DNA from: Nocardioides flavescens
GTDB taxonomy: Bacteria; Actinomycetota; Actinomycetes; Propionibacteriales; Nocardioidaceae
Direction of reading: 5' to 3'
Assembly (NCBI RefSeq): GCF_009823805.1
Contig: NZ_WUEK01000001.1
Location: forward strand, 18,627-82,626
Length of the DNA: 64,000 nt
Position numbers and translations under genes: made by a program. This document shows positions 8,327 through 17,118 of the stretch, piece after piece. Positions within the stretch are counted from its first letter, which is position 1, and every line of letters begins with the position of its first letter. The notes below the pieces were generated by a model. It was not told where the DNA came from. It made no database searches and saw only the letters and a program-made list of their open reading frames with translations.

Positions 8327-8767
8327 GTGAGCAAGACCAAGGCGAAGGCCAAGGCCGACGAGGAGGACGAGGCTCCCGCCGGCGGCAAGAAGAAGCTGAT
8401 CATCATCGTGCTGGTGGTCGTGCTGGTCGCGGCGGCCGCGTGGTGGTTCCTGCTGCGCACCCCCGCCGACGCCAAGGCCGAGCCGAAGCCCGGCGAGGTC
8501 ATCGCGCTCGAGCCGATCCAGGTCAACCTGGCCGACGGCCACTACCTCAGCATCGGCATCGCCCTGCAGGAGGTCGAGGGCGGCCACGGGGCCGACGGCA
8601 GCAAGGCCCTCGACGCCGTCATCGGCCTCTACAGCGGCCGCGACGTCAACGAGCTGGTCAAGCCCGAGGTGCGCGAGGAGCTCAAGAAGGAGCTCAAGAA
8701 GGAGATCGACCACCTCTACCACCACGAGGTCATGGACGTGTACCTCACGTCGTTCGTCACCCAGTAG
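8327..8767 (+). CDS. fliL: Flagellar basal-body protein FliL
   Basis: 146 residues. FliL is a single-pass membrane protein that surrounds the stator and strengthens motor output. A Lys/Glu/Asp-rich cytoplasmic head (about residues 1-25) is followed by a membrane helix KLIIIVLVVVLVAAAAWWF. The periplasmic domain shows the typical LEPIQVNLADGHYLSIGIAL and ends in a helix leading to VMDVYLTSFVTQ. Start GTG; AGAGGAG at 8313-8319 is the ribosome site. It begins 58 bases after motB and probably shares its transcript. Confidence 0.92.
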   Translation: MSKTKAKAKADEEDEAPAGGKKKLIIIVLVVVLVAAAAWWFLLRTPADAKAEPKPGEVIALEPIQVNLADGHYLSIGIALQEVEGGHGADGSKALDAVIGLYSGRDVNELVKPEVREELKKELKKEIDHLYHHEVMDVYLTSFVTQ

Positions 8768-8984
8768 CGCCCGCCCGGGCCCCACCGCACACCCGCCGAG
8801 GAGGAGACACACCCGGCCCCACCACGCATCAGCCGTTCGGACAGTCCGCGACCGCACACGGGGGTGGTCGCGCCCCACCCGGCCGGGCCACCTCGCGTGG
8901 CCGGGCGGGTGATTCGTCGACGCGACGACCCTCGCGACGCGAGTTCTGCTCAGGTGCGCGCGGACGGGGCCGATCGGGCCCCTC
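8768..8984 (+). other. Hairpin-rich gap between fliL and fliM
   Basis: No gene is seen. The gap has an orphan GAGGAGGA (about 8799-8806) with no start codon at usable distance. It also has pairing segments GCGACC/GGTCGC (about 8847-8870) and GGGCCAC/GTGGCC (about 8885-8902). It may hold a terminator and a promoter for the switch/export genes. Confidence 0.4.
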
Positions 8985-9968
8985 GTGAGTGCCCCTGCCC
9001 CGGACCCGACGACCCGCTCCGCCACGACGCGGTCGAGCGGGCGCCCGAGCGGGCGCTGGCGCCGCCACGGTCTCGGTGTCGCGCCGTCGGTGGAGGCCTA
9101 CGACTTCCGCCGGCCCATCCAGCTCTCGCGCGAGCACCAGCGGGTGCTGCAGGTCGCCTTCGACGCGTTCGCCCGTCAGGCGACGACGGTCTTCACCTCG
9201 ACCCTGCGCACCATCTGCCAGGTCTCGCTCGTCTCGGTCGACCAGCGCAGCTACGCCGAGTACGTCGACTCGCTCGACTCCATGACCTACCTGACGTCGT
9301 TCTCGGCCGAGCCGATGCCCGGCCAGGGAGTGCTCGAGCTGCCCCTGCGGGCCGTGATGGCGTGCATCGACCACATGCTCGGCGGCTTCGGCAGCGAGGA
9401 GCAGCCGGAGCGGATGCTGAGCGACATCGAGTCCTCGGTCGTGACCGAGCTGCTGGAGCGGCTGCTCGACGGCCTGCGCTACGCCGTGTCCGAGCTCGTC
9501 GCGGTCGACCTGGTGCCCACGGGGGTGGAGTACAGCCCGCAGTTCGTCCAGGTCGCCGGGGCCAGCGACGTGATGATCGTGGCCACGATCGAGGTGCGCA
9601 TCAACGAGCGGCCGCACTCGATGACCATCTGCCTGCCCTTCAACGCCCTGCTCCCCCACCTCACCGCCGCGGTGGCCCCGGCGCCGGTCTCCAACCGCGA
9701 GCGCGCCGAGCGCGCCGCGTCGGCCGAGCTCCTCGACCGCCGCTTCCGGGAGGTGCCGGTCGAGGTCGCGGTGCGCCTGCGCACCACGCGGCTCGACACG
9801 ACCGACTTCGCCTCGCTCGCGCCGGGCGAGGTCGTGCGCCTCGCGCACCCGGCCTCGGCCCCGCTCGACGTCGTCGTCGACGAGACCGTGTTCGCCCACG
9901 CCACGGCGGGCGCCACCGCGCACCGCCTCGCAGCCCTGATCGTCGCAACGCCCCAGGAGACCCGGTGA
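8985..9968 (+). CDS. fliM: Flagellar motor switch protein FliM
   Basis: 327 residues. FliM links FliG to FliN in the C-ring. The CheC-like middle domain is clear (YDFRRPIQLSREHQRVLQ, then PMPGQGVLELPLRAVMACID and DHMLGGFG). The C-terminal SpoA domain follows (VPVEVAVRLRTTRLDTTDFA, LAPGEVVRL). The N-terminal CheY-P docking peptide of model FliMs (EIDALL) is absent: the first 35 residues are Ser/Thr/Arg-rich, and the frame is closed by TGA about 75 bases upstream with no ATG or GTG in between. The start is GTG at 8985 without a clear ribosome site. The stop overlaps fliN (GTGA). Confidence 0.93.
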   Translation: MSAPAPDPTTRSATTRSSGRPSGRWRRHGLGVAPSVEAYDFRRPIQLSREHQRVLQVAFDAFARQATTVFTSTLRTICQVSLVSVDQRSYAEYVDSLDSMTYLTSFSAEPMPGQGVLELPLRAVMACIDHMLGGFGSEEQPERMLSDIESSVVTELLERLLDGLRYAVSELVAVDLVPTGVEYSPQFVQVAGASDVMIVATIEVRINERPHSMTICLPFNALLPHLTAAVAPAPVSNRERAERAASAELLDRRFREVPVEVAVRLRTTRLDTTDFASLAPGEVVRLAHPASAPLDVVVDETVFAHATAGATAHRLAALIVATPQETR

Positions 9969-10810
9969 CCGCCGCCCCGCTCGACCCCCAGACCCACCAG
10001 GACCGCGCGATCGCCGCGGGCGAGGCGGCGGCCGGCTCGCTGCCCGCCTCCGAGGTGCTCACCGCGGGCGGCGTCGCCCCGGGCGACCCGTCGATCGCCG
10101 AGCTCTTCGGTGCGGCCGTGGTCGCCGACCTCGGCGGCGGGCTGCAGGGCAACGTCGCGGTCCTCGTCGACGAGGAGCTCGTGCGGGCGATCGCGGAGAG
10201 CCCGATCGAGGGGCTCAGCCTCGTCGACGCCGTGCAGCCGGCCCTCGACGCCGCGGCCTCCGCCCTCGGCGGCAGCGCCCAGGTCGGCCGCGAGCTGCTC
10301 GCCGGCGAGGCCCCCGACCTGCTCGGGATGCCGTTCACCACCGTCACGCTGGTCGGCCAGACCCTGACCGCGGCGCTGCTCATCTCCGACGCCGCCCTCC
10401 CGGTGCCCGCCGCGGCCCCGGGCCAGCCCGCCGCTCCCGCCGGCCAGCCCACCGGCCAGGGCGCCACGCCGCTGGCCGCCGCACCCGAGCCCGCGGCCGT
10501 CGCGGCTCCGGTGCCGCCGCTCCCCTCGCCGTCGGCGGCCGTGGCCCGCCCCGCCGGACCCTCGCGGGGCATCGAGATGCTCCACGGCGTCGACATGGAG
10601 GTCACCGTCGAGCTGGGCCGCACGCGGATGACCGTGCGCGAGCTGCTCTCGCTCTCCCCCGGCCAGGTGCTCGAGCTCGACCGGGCCGCGGGCAGCCCCG
10701 CCGACCTGCTCGTCAACGGACGTCTCATCGCGCGCGGCGAGGTCGTCGTGGTCGACGAGGACTTCGGCCTGCGCGTCACCGAGATCGTCGACGAGAGCGC
10801 GGAGCGCTGA
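9965..10810 (+). CDS. fliN: Flagellar motor switch protein FliN (long, FliY-like)
   Basis: 281 residues, about twice the length of enteric FliN. The C-terminal SpoA domain (about 205-275) is diagnostic: HGVDMEVTVELGRTRMTVRE, then LSPGQVLELDRAAGSPADLL and NGRLIARGEVVVVDEDFGLR. The N-terminal 140 residues resemble a CheC-like fold as in Bacillus FliY (GAAVVADLGGGLQGNVAVLV), but the phosphatase E..N motif is not visible. A Pro/Ala linker separates the two. It forms the lower C-ring with FliM. GTG start overlaps the fliM stop. Confidence 0.88.
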   Translation: MTAAPLDPQTHQDRAIAAGEAAAGSLPASEVLTAGGVAPGDPSIAELFGAAVVADLGGGLQGNVAVLVDEELVRAIAESPIEGLSLVDAVQPALDAAASALGGSAQVGRELLAGEAPDLLGMPFTTVTLVGQTLTAALLISDAALPVPAAAPGQPAAPAGQPTGQGATPLAAAPEPAAVAAPVPPLPSPSAAVARPAGPSRGIEMLHGVDMEVTVELGRTRMTVRELLSLSPGQVLELDRAAGSPADLLVNGRLIARGEVVVVDEDFGLRVTEIVDESAER

Positions 10811-10814
10811 ACCG

Positions 10815-11426
10815 GTGGTCGAGCTCGTCGTCCGTCTCGTCTTCTCCCTGGCCGTCGTGGTCGGGCTGCTGCTGCTCTGCGCCCGGGTGGCCTCGCGCCG
10901 CTTCACCGGCAAGCACTCCTCGCTCGTCAAGGTCCTGCACCGCCAGCCCATCTCGCGCAACGCCGCGGTGAGCGTCGTCGACGTCGGCGGTCGCGTGCTG
11001 GTGCTCGGCACCACGGACCAGGGGGTGCGTCTGCTCACCGAGCTCGACGCCGCGACGCTGCCGGGTGAGGGTCGCGACGACGACGGGGACGGCCCCGACA
11101 GCGGACCCGGGCTGAGCCTGGTGCCGACCCTGGCGCCCGCCTCGGGCGAGGGCCCCGCCGAGACCTCGCAGGCCCGCCTCGAGGAGTCGCTCCTCGACGC
11201 CTGGACCAGCACGGGCACCCCCGCCGGGCCCGCCCCGCGAGCCGGCCGCCACTCCCACCGGGCCGCGCGTACGCCGGCCCGCGGGCGCCGCGCCGGGGCC
11301 CGTCGGGCGAGCGGGCCGACCACCCCGGCCGCGGCCGCAGGCGCCCCCGGCGCCCTGACCGGCTCGCTCCTGTCGCCGCAGACGTGGCTCCAGGCGTGGG
11401 CCGTCGTGTCGCGACGGGCCTCATGA
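10815..11426 (+). CDS. fliO: Flagellar export protein FliO
   Basis: 203 residues. FliO helps assemble the FliP ring of the export gate. An N-terminal membrane helix (VRLVFSLAVVVGLLLLCARV) is followed by the conserved cytoplasmic core KVLHRQPISRNAAVSVVDVG and RVLVLGTTDQGVRLLTEL. The remaining C-terminal half is Arg/Ala/Pro-rich and not conserved. The GTG start lies four bases after the fliN stop and the gene ends in an ATGA overlap with fliP. Confidence 0.88.
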   Translation: MVELVVRLVFSLAVVVGLLLLCARVASRRFTGKHSSLVKVLHRQPISRNAAVSVVDVGGRVLVLGTTDQGVRLLTELDAATLPGEGRDDDGDGPDSGPGLSLVPTLAPASGEGPAETSQARLEESLLDAWTSTGTPAGPAPRAGRHSHRAARTPARGRRAGARRASGPTTPAAAAGAPGALTGSLLSPQTWLQAWAVVSRRAS

Positions 11427-12388
11427 CCGACCTCTTGACGGACCTCGTGGTCCGCTGGCTCGCGCCCGTGCGGCGCACCGTCGCCGGGGCTCTCGGCCGA
11501 CCGCTGGTGCTGCTGGCGCTGCTCGTCGCGACGGCGGGCCTGGTCCTCCTCGGCGCGGGCAGCGCGAGCGCGGCCCCGTCGACCTCCGCCTCGGCACCCG
11601 CTGCGGCGTTCGGCCCGGTGTCCGCCCCGGCGTTCGCCCAGCCCGCGGCCGACCTCCTCGACGACCCGACCGAGGACGCCACCCCGAACGGGCCGCGCGG
11701 CCCCCGCGGTCCCCAGACCGACACCGGCTCGGTGACGGTCGACCTCGGCGGGCTCACCGACAAGCCGAGCAACTCGGTCGTCCTGCTCCTCACGCTGACG
11801 CTGCTCTCGCTGCTGCCGGCGATCGTGCTGACCTGCACCAGCTTCGCCAAGATCCTGGTGGTGCTGGGCCTGACCCGCAACGCGCTCGGCCTCCAGCAGA
11901 CCCCGCCCAACCAGGTGCTCGCCGGGCTCGCGCTGTTCCTGAGCCTGTTCATCATGGGCCCGGTCCTGTCGCAGATCAACGACGCCGGCGTGCAGCCCTA
12001 CCTGGACGGCGAGGCCACGGCGTCGCAGGCCTGGGACTCCGGGATCGAGCCGCTGCGCACCTTCATGCTGGCCAACGCCGACGACGACGAGATCGAGCTG
12101 CTCACCAACGTCGCCGACCGTGACCTGCCGGAGACCCGCGAGGACACCCCGATGTCGACCCTCGTGCCGGCGTTCGTCCTGAGCGAGCTCAAGGACGCCT
12201 TCATCATCGGCTTCATCATCTTCATCCCGTTCCTGATCATCGACATCGTGGTCAGTGGGGCGCTGATGGCGCTCGGCATGATGATGATGCCGCCGGTGAT
12301 GGTGTCGCTGCCGTTCAAGCTCCTGCTCTTCGTCCTGGTCAACGGCTGGGGGCTGGTCATCACCGCCCTCGTGGGGAGCTACGGATGA
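11423..12388 (+). CDS. fliP: Flagellar export gate protein FliP
   Basis: 321 residues. FliP forms the core pentamer of the export channel. A long N-terminal extension with a hydrophobic stretch (about residues 20-45, resembling a cleavable signal) precedes the FliP domain. Diagnostic segments are SFAKILVVLGLTRNALGLQQ, TPPNQVLAGLALFLSLFIMG, PAFVLSELKDAFIIGFIIFI and PFLIIDIVVSGALMALGMMM. The ATG at 11423 overlapping the fliO stop is preferred over the GTG at 11384. It overlaps fliQ by four bases. Confidence 0.96.
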   Translation: MTDLLTDLVVRWLAPVRRTVAGALGRPLVLLALLVATAGLVLLGAGSASAAPSTSASAPAAAFGPVSAPAFAQPAADLLDDPTEDATPNGPRGPRGPQTDTGSVTVDLGGLTDKPSNSVVLLLTLTLLSLLPAIVLTCTSFAKILVVLGLTRNALGLQQTPPNQVLAGLALFLSLFIMGPVLSQINDAGVQPYLDGEATASQAWDSGIEPLRTFMLANADDDEIELLTNVADRDLPETREDTPMSTLVPAFVLSELKDAFIIGFIIFIPFLIIDIVVSGALMALGMMMMPPVMVSLPFKLLLFVLVNGWGLVITALVGSYG

Positions 12389-12687
12389 CGCCCCAGCTCG
12401 CACCCCTGCTCGCACCGCTCATCTCGGACGGCTCGATCATCGAGCTCGCCGTCCAGGCGATGGTCGTCTCGGTCAAGCTGTCCGCGCCGATCCTGGTGAC
12501 CTCGCTGGTCATCGGCTTCGTCATCTCGCTGTTCCAGTCGATGACGCAGATCCAGGAGTTCACCCTCGCCTTCGTCCCCAAGGTCATCGGCGTCGGCATC
12601 GCCCTGCTCATCAGCGGCAACTGGATGCTGCACACGCTGGTCAACTACACCGAGTCCCTCTGGGCCTCGATCCCGAGCCTGCTCTGA
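12385..12687 (+). CDS. fliQ: Flagellar export gate protein FliQ
   Basis: 100 residues, two membrane hairpin helices (about 20-45 and 62-85) with the family phrase SAPILVTSLVIGFVISLFQS followed by MTQIQEFTLAFVPKVIG. FliQ packs around the FliP-FliR core of the export gate. ATG overlaps the fliP stop. A 37-base gap follows before fliR. Confidence 0.95.
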   Translation: MTPQLAPLLAPLISDGSIIELAVQAMVVSVKLSAPILVTSLVIGFVISLFQSMTQIQEFTLAFVPKVIGVGIALLISGNWMLHTLVNYTESLWASIPSLL

Positions 12688-12724
12688 GCGGCCGAGCAGA
12701 GCAGACGAGGCTGAGGACCACGCC

Positions 12725-13495
12725 GTGGAGGTGAGCATCGCCGGCGAGCCCGCCGTGGGCTTCCTGCTGGTCTCGCTGCGCATCGTCGCCTGGCTCGTCG
12801 TCGTGCCGCCGTTCTCCTCGCGCGCGGTGCCGACGATGGTCAAGGTCGTGCTCGCCGTGGCGCTGTCGTTCTGCGCGGCGCCCGGCGCGACCGGGGCCGG
12901 GATCGACCTCGGCGGCTTCGCGTTCCTGCTGACCGTGCTGACCCAGATCGCCATCGGCCTGGCGATGGGCTTCGTGACGATGCTGCTGCTCGGCTCGATC
13001 GCCGCGGCGGGCAGCCTCGTCGACGTCTTCGGCGGCTTCTCCCTCGCCCAGGGCTTCGACCCCCTCGGGCAGAACTCCAGCACCGTCTTCGGCACCTTCC
13101 ACCAGATGCTCGCGACGGTCCTGCTCTTCGTCAGCGGTGGCTACCTCATCGTGATCGGCGGCCTGCTGAAGACCTTCTCCGTGCTGCCCGTCGGGGCGAC
13201 CCCCGACCTGTCGCGCAGCACCGAGATCGTGACCACGGCGTTCACGCTGTTCCTCGTCACGGCCGTGCAGATCGCGCTGCCGCTCGTCGCGGTGCTCTTC
13301 GTCGCCGACCTCGGCCTCGCGCTGCTGACCAAGGTCGCACCCCAGCTGAACGCCCTCAACGTGATGTTCCCGGCCAAGATCGGCCTCACCCTGCTCGTCG
13401 TCGGCCTCTCCTTCCCGCTGCTGCCGGGGGTGCTCGACAACATCGTGGAGCACGTCCTCGACGCGATGTCCGCGATCGCGGGGAGTGCGGGGTGA
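12725..13495 (+). CDS. fliR: Flagellar export gate protein FliR
   Basis: 256 residues and about six membrane helices. Family segments include PPFSSRAVPTMVKVVLAVAL, TQIAIGLAMGFVTMLLLGSI and GGFSLAQGFDPLGQNSSTVF; the latter resembles the plug region. FliR completes the FliP5-Q4-R1 export channel. The GTG at 12725 is chosen, but a second GTG at 12731 is possible. It is followed after seven bases by flhB. Confidence 0.95.
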   Translation: MEVSIAGEPAVGFLLVSLRIVAWLVVVPPFSSRAVPTMVKVVLAVALSFCAAPGATGAGIDLGGFAFLLTVLTQIAIGLAMGFVTMLLLGSIAAAGSLVDVFGGFSLAQGFDPLGQNSSTVFGTFHQMLATVLLFVSGGYLIVIGGLLKTFSVLPVGATPDLSRSTEIVTTAFTLFLVTAVQIALPLVAVLFVADLGLALLTKVAPQLNALNVMFPAKIGLTLLVVGLSFPLLPGVLDNIVEHVLDAMSAIAGSAG

Positions 13496-13502
13496 GCGAC
13501 CG

Positions 13503-14714
13503 ATGACCGGGGAGAAGACCGAGAAGGCCACTCCGAAGAAGCAGAAGGAGAACCGCAAGGAGGGCCAGGTCCCGCGGACGCCGGACCTCGGCGCGTGGTC
13601 GGCCCTGCTCCTGGCGAGCATGGGCCTTCCGTGGATGGTGCGCCACGAGTTCGCGGCGCTGCAGGACCTGTTCCGCCGGTGCCTGCTCGCCCTGCGCGAG
13701 CCCACCACCGAACGGGCGCTCCAGCTGCTGGCCGACGGCGGCGCCCACGCGTTCGTCTCGATCCTCGTGCTCGGCAGCGTCATCATGCTGGTCGGCGTCG
13801 CGGGCGCGCTGGCCCAGGGCGGCTTCTACCTCGCCACCAAGCTCGTCAAGCCGAGCGCCAAGAAGCTCAACCCGGTCTCCGGCATGAAGAGGCTCTTCGG
13901 CCCCCAGGCGCTCTGGGAGGGCGCCAAGACGCTGCTGAAGAGCGCCGCGGTCTTCCTGCTGGTCTGGAAGGCGGTCGCGGCGATGGTGCCGCTGCTCGGA
14001 GCCCCCGCCGACCCCGACCGGCTCCTCGCCCACACCGCTGACCAGGCCCTGGGGCTGATCCGCGTCATCGCGATCACGGGTCTGCTCATGGCGGTGCTCG
14101 ACTACCTCTACCAGCGCCACCGGGTCGGCAAGCAGGCCAAGATGTCGAAAGAGGACGTCAAGCAGGAGCACAAGAACAGCGAGGGCGACCCCCTCGTCAA
14201 GAGCGCCATCCGCTCGCGCCAGCTCGCCGCCGCCCGCAACCGGATGATGGCCGACGTGCCCGAGGCCGACGTGGTGCTCGTCAACCCGACCCACGTCGCG
14301 GTGGCGCTGCGATACGACCCCGCCAAGGGCGCCCCCAAGGTCGTCGCCCGGGGCGCCGGTGCGATCGCCACCAGGATCCGCGAGAAGGCCACCGAGGCCC
14401 GGGTGCCGCTCGTGCGCGACGTGCCGCTGGCCCGCGCCCTCTACTCCTCCACCCACGTCGGCCAGGAGATCCCCGCCGAGCTGTTCGCCGCCGTCGCGCA
14501 GGTCCTCGCCTTCGTCATCAGCCGCCGCACCCGCGGACAGCACGGCGGCGAGCACCGCAGCCCCCGACGCGAGACCGACGTGCCCGATACCTCCCCCGCC
14601 AGCCGCCGCGCCGCCGGCGCCCGGCGGGCGGCGCGGTCCGAGGCCGACCTGCCGGCCGCCGTACCGGGAAAGCGGGCGAAGAACTCCTCAGCCCCGGCCC
14701 TCACCGGCCGATAG
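13503..14714 (+). CDS. flhB: Flagellar export switch protein FlhB
   Basis: 403 residues. FlhB is the membrane protein whose cytoplasmic domain decides between hook and filament export. The N-terminus EKTEKATPKKQKENRKEGQV and four membrane helices are typical. The autocleavage site NPTH lies in ADVVLVNPTHVAVALRYDP. The C-terminal 65 residues are an Arg/Pro/Ala-rich tail beyond the family domain. The ATG at 13503 is preferred over the GTG at 13485 inside fliR because it gives the conserved start. Confidence 0.96.
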   Translation: MTGEKTEKATPKKQKENRKEGQVPRTPDLGAWSALLLASMGLPWMVRHEFAALQDLFRRCLLALREPTTERALQLLADGGAHAFVSILVLGSVIMLVGVAGALAQGGFYLATKLVKPSAKKLNPVSGMKRLFGPQALWEGAKTLLKSAAVFLLVWKAVAAMVPLLGAPADPDRLLAHTADQALGLIRVIAITGLLMAVLDYLYQRHRVGKQAKMSKEDVKQEHKNSEGDPLVKSAIRSRQLAAARNRMMADVPEADVVLVNPTHVAVALRYDPAKGAPKVVARGAGAIATRIREKATEARVPLVRDVPLARALYSSTHVGQEIPAELFAAVAQVLAFVISRRTRGQHGGEHRSPRRETDVPDTSPASRRAAGARRAARSEADLPAAVPGKRAKNSSAPALTGR

Positions 14715-14767
14715 GAACGTGTACACCTCGGTCCCAGGACGGGTCCGGGCAACGGCCAGGACGGCGA

Positions 14768-14795
14768 CGTGCCTCGAAGGAGGCGGATGTCCATC
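14768..14795 (+). promoter_or_regulatory. Hairpin over the flhA ribosome site
   Basis: GCCTC-GAAG-GAGGC (14771-14784) places AAGGAGG, the flhA Shine-Dalgarno sequence, in the loop and right arm. Flanking GAC and GTC can extend the pairing across the ATG at 14787. This could damp flhA translation; no known riboswitch was matched. Confidence 0.4.
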
Positions 14796-16841
14796 AAGCG
14801 CCTGACCCAGCTCGGCGTGCCCATCGGCATCGTCGGCATCGTCGTGATGCTGGTGATCCCGCTGCCGACGGTCGTGCTCGACCTGCTCATCGCCTTCAAC
14901 ATCACCGGTGCGCTCCTGGTCCTGCTGGTCGCGATGTTCGTCAACCGTCCGCTCGACTTCGCGTCGTTCCCGGCCCTGCTGCTGGTGATGACGCTGTTCC
15001 GCCTGGCGCTCAACGTCAGCGCGACCCGGCTGGTGCTGCTCGACGGCTACGCCGGCAAGGTGATCGACACGTTCGGCCACTTCGTGGTCGGTGGCTCGCT
15101 CATCGTCGGCCTCGTCATCTTCGTGATCCTCCTGGTCATCCAGTTCGTGGTCATCACCAACGGTGCCGGCCGCGTCGCCGAGGTGGGGGCGCGCTTCACC
15201 CTCGACGCGATGCCCGGCAAGCAGATGGCCATCGACGCCGACCTCAACTCCGGCCTCATCGACGAGGCGGAGGCCCGGCGCCGGCGCGCCGAGGTGCACG
15301 GCGAGGCCGACTTCTACGGCGCGATGGACGGTGCCTCGAAGTTCGTCAAGGGCGACGCGATCGCCGCCATCATCATCACGCTGGTCAACCTGATCGGCGG
15401 CTTCGCCATCGGCATGCTGCAGCGCGACATGAGCGCCGGCGACGCCGTGACGACGTACAGCCTGCTGTCGGTGGGTGACGGCCTGGTCTCCCAGATCCCC
15501 GCGCTGCTCCTCTCGGTCGCCACCGGCCTGGTCGTGACGCGCAGCGTCAGCCAGGACGACATGGGCTCCGACATCGTGCGCCAGCTGACCCAGAACAAGA
15601 TGCCGCTGCGCATCGCCGGGTTCGCCGCCCTGTCGCTGTGCCTGATCCCCGCGCTGCCCAAGATCCCGTTCCTCCTCACGGGCGGCGCGCTGCTGCTCGT
15701 CTCCTCCCGCATCCGCGAGGACTCCACGGAGGTGAAGGCGCTCGAGGCGGCGAGCACCACCACCGGCGCGGTCGTGCCCGACACCCCGGAGAACCTCGCC
15801 CACGAGATGCAGGTCGACCCGCTGGGCCTCGAGCTGTCGGTGGACATCGTCGACCTCGTCGACCAAGGCTCGGGCGGCGACCTCCTCGACCGTGTGCAGG
15901 CGCTGCGCCGCAAGGTCGCGATGGAGATCGGCGTCCTCATCCCGCCGGTGCGCACCCGCGACAACGTCGAGCTGCCGCCGCGCACCTACGTCATCAAGCT
16001 CTTCGACATCGAGGTCGCCCGCGGCGAGGCGCCGGCCGGCACCGCCCTGGCCATCGGCGACTACCTCGGCTCCCTGCCGGGCGAGCCGACCGTCGAGCCG
16101 GTCTACGGCCTCGAGGCGAAGTGGATCCCCCGCGAGCTCTCCAGCCAGGCCGAGCTCGGCGGCGCCACGGTCGTCGACCGCACGGCGGTCATCGCGACCC
16201 ACCTCGCGGATGTCGTCACGAGGTACGCCGCCCGGCTGCTCGGGCGCGAGGAGGTCCGCCTGCTCACCGACGTCGTCAAGCGCACCCACCCCGTCGTGGT
16301 CGAGGAGCTCACGCCGACCCAGCTCAGCCTCGGTCAGATCCAGCGCGTGCTGCAGGACCTGCTCGAGGAGGGCGTCTCGATCCGCGACCTCGTGCGCATC
16401 TTCGAGGCGCTGTCGCTCACCGCCGCGGTCACCAAGGACCACGACGCGCTCGTCGAGTCGGCGCGCGCCTCGCTCGGCCCCGCGATCGTCGCCCCGCACG
16501 TGCGCGACGGGGCGGTGCACGTCATCAGCTTCGAGCCGACGCTGGAGCAGCGGATGCTCGAGGCGGTGCGACCCACGGAGCAGGGCCCCGTGCTCGTCAT
16601 GGACCCCGTGCTCGCCCAGCGCGTGGTGGGCACCCTGGCCCACCTGCTGCTGGAGGCCGAGAACTCCAACCTGCGGCCCGTGCTCGTCTGCGCGCCGCAG
16701 ATCCGTCTCGCGGTGCGCCGGATGGTGCGCCCGGCGATCGAGAGGCTGCCCGTGCTGTCCTACAGCGAGCTCACGGGGAGCGCCCAGGTGCGCTCCGTCG
16801 GTGTCGTCAGCGGTGAGCAGGTCGCGCAGGTGGTCTCGTGA
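14787..16841 (+). CDS. flhA: Flagellar export protein FlhA
   Basis: 684 residues. FlhA is the large gate protein whose cytoplasmic ring receives FliJ and chaperone-substrate complexes. About eight membrane helices occupy residues 1-310. They include the FHIPEP-family loop VEVGARFTLDAMPGKQMAID in the form EVGARFTLDAMPGKQMAID and DLNSGLIDEAEARRRRAEVH. The C-terminal domain carries PPVRTRDNVELPPRTYVIKL, WIPRELSSQAELGGATVVDR and GQIQRVLQDLLEEGVSIRDL. A strong AAGGAGG lies just before the ATG. It ends in a GTGA overlap with a small membrane gene. Confidence 0.97.
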   Translation: MSIKRLTQLGVPIGIVGIVVMLVIPLPTVVLDLLIAFNITGALLVLLVAMFVNRPLDFASFPALLLVMTLFRLALNVSATRLVLLDGYAGKVIDTFGHFVVGGSLIVGLVIFVILLVIQFVVITNGAGRVAEVGARFTLDAMPGKQMAIDADLNSGLIDEAEARRRRAEVHGEADFYGAMDGASKFVKGDAIAAIIITLVNLIGGFAIGMLQRDMSAGDAVTTYSLLSVGDGLVSQIPALLLSVATGLVVTRSVSQDDMGSDIVRQLTQNKMPLRIAGFAALSLCLIPALPKIPFLLTGGALLLVSSRIREDSTEVKALEAASTTTGAVVPDTPENLAHEMQVDPLGLELSVDIVDLVDQGSGGDLLDRVQALRRKVAMEIGVLIPPVRTRDNVELPPRTYVIKLFDIEVARGEAPAGTALAIGDYLGSLPGEPTVEPVYGLEAKWIPRELSSQAELGGATVVDRTAVIATHLADVVTRYAARLLGREEVRLLTDVVKRTHPVVVEELTPTQLSLGQIQRVLQDLLEEGVSIRDLVRIFEALSLTAAVTKDHDALVESARASLGPAIVAPHVRDGAVHVISFEPTLEQRMLEAVRPTEQGPVLVMDPVLAQRVVGTLAHLLLEAENSNLRPVLVCAPQIRLAVRRMVRPAIERLPVLSYSELTGSAQVRSVGVVSGEQVAQVVS

Positions 16842-17089
16842 ACCTCGCCTCCGCCCCCGTCCTCGGCCTCGCGGCCGTCGCCGCCTCCCCCGCGCTCTAC
16901 CAGGGCTTCGTCACCGGTGCCCTGCCCCTCGACACGACCCTGATCCGCTACCTCGTCGCGGTCGTCGTCGTCTGGGCCGGCCTCTCGGTCATGGCCATGC
17001 TCGTCCAGCCGTCCCCCTCGACCACCACCCGTCTCGACCCGCCCGCCCCCGTCGACCCGCCCGGCCCCGAGTCCCCCGGTCCGGCCTGA
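16838..17089 (+). CDS. Small membrane protein coupled to flhA
   Basis: 83 residues, family not recognised. Two hydrophobic segments are visible (about residues 5-28, APVLGLAAVAASPALYQGFV, and 36-56, LIRYLVAVVVVWAGLSVMAM), then a Pro-rich tail ending in repeated PPAP/PGPE-type units. The GTG start overlaps the flhA TGA, so it is translated with flhA and closes the flagellar operon. A role in the basal body or stator is inference from position only. Confidence 0.75.
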   Translation: MNLASAPVLGLAAVAASPALYQGFVTGALPLDTTLIRYLVAVVVVWAGLSVMAMLVQPSPSTTTRLDPPAPVDPPGPESPGPA

Positions 17090-17118
17090 CGCCAGGCTTG
17101 TCTTGACGCTCTCGGGGG

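Noticed and set aside
9479..12415. 978-codon minus-strand frame across fliM-fliP
   Set aside because: A shadow of the well-defined flagellar genes on the plus strand.
13485..13502. Upstream GTG start for flhB
   Set aside because: It lies inside fliR and adds residues absent from the family; ATG at 13503 gives the conserved N-terminus.
14715..14786. c-di-GMP (GEMM) riboswitch before flhA
   Set aside because: Only short fragments such as GGGCAAC resemble the consensus; the paired core is absent.
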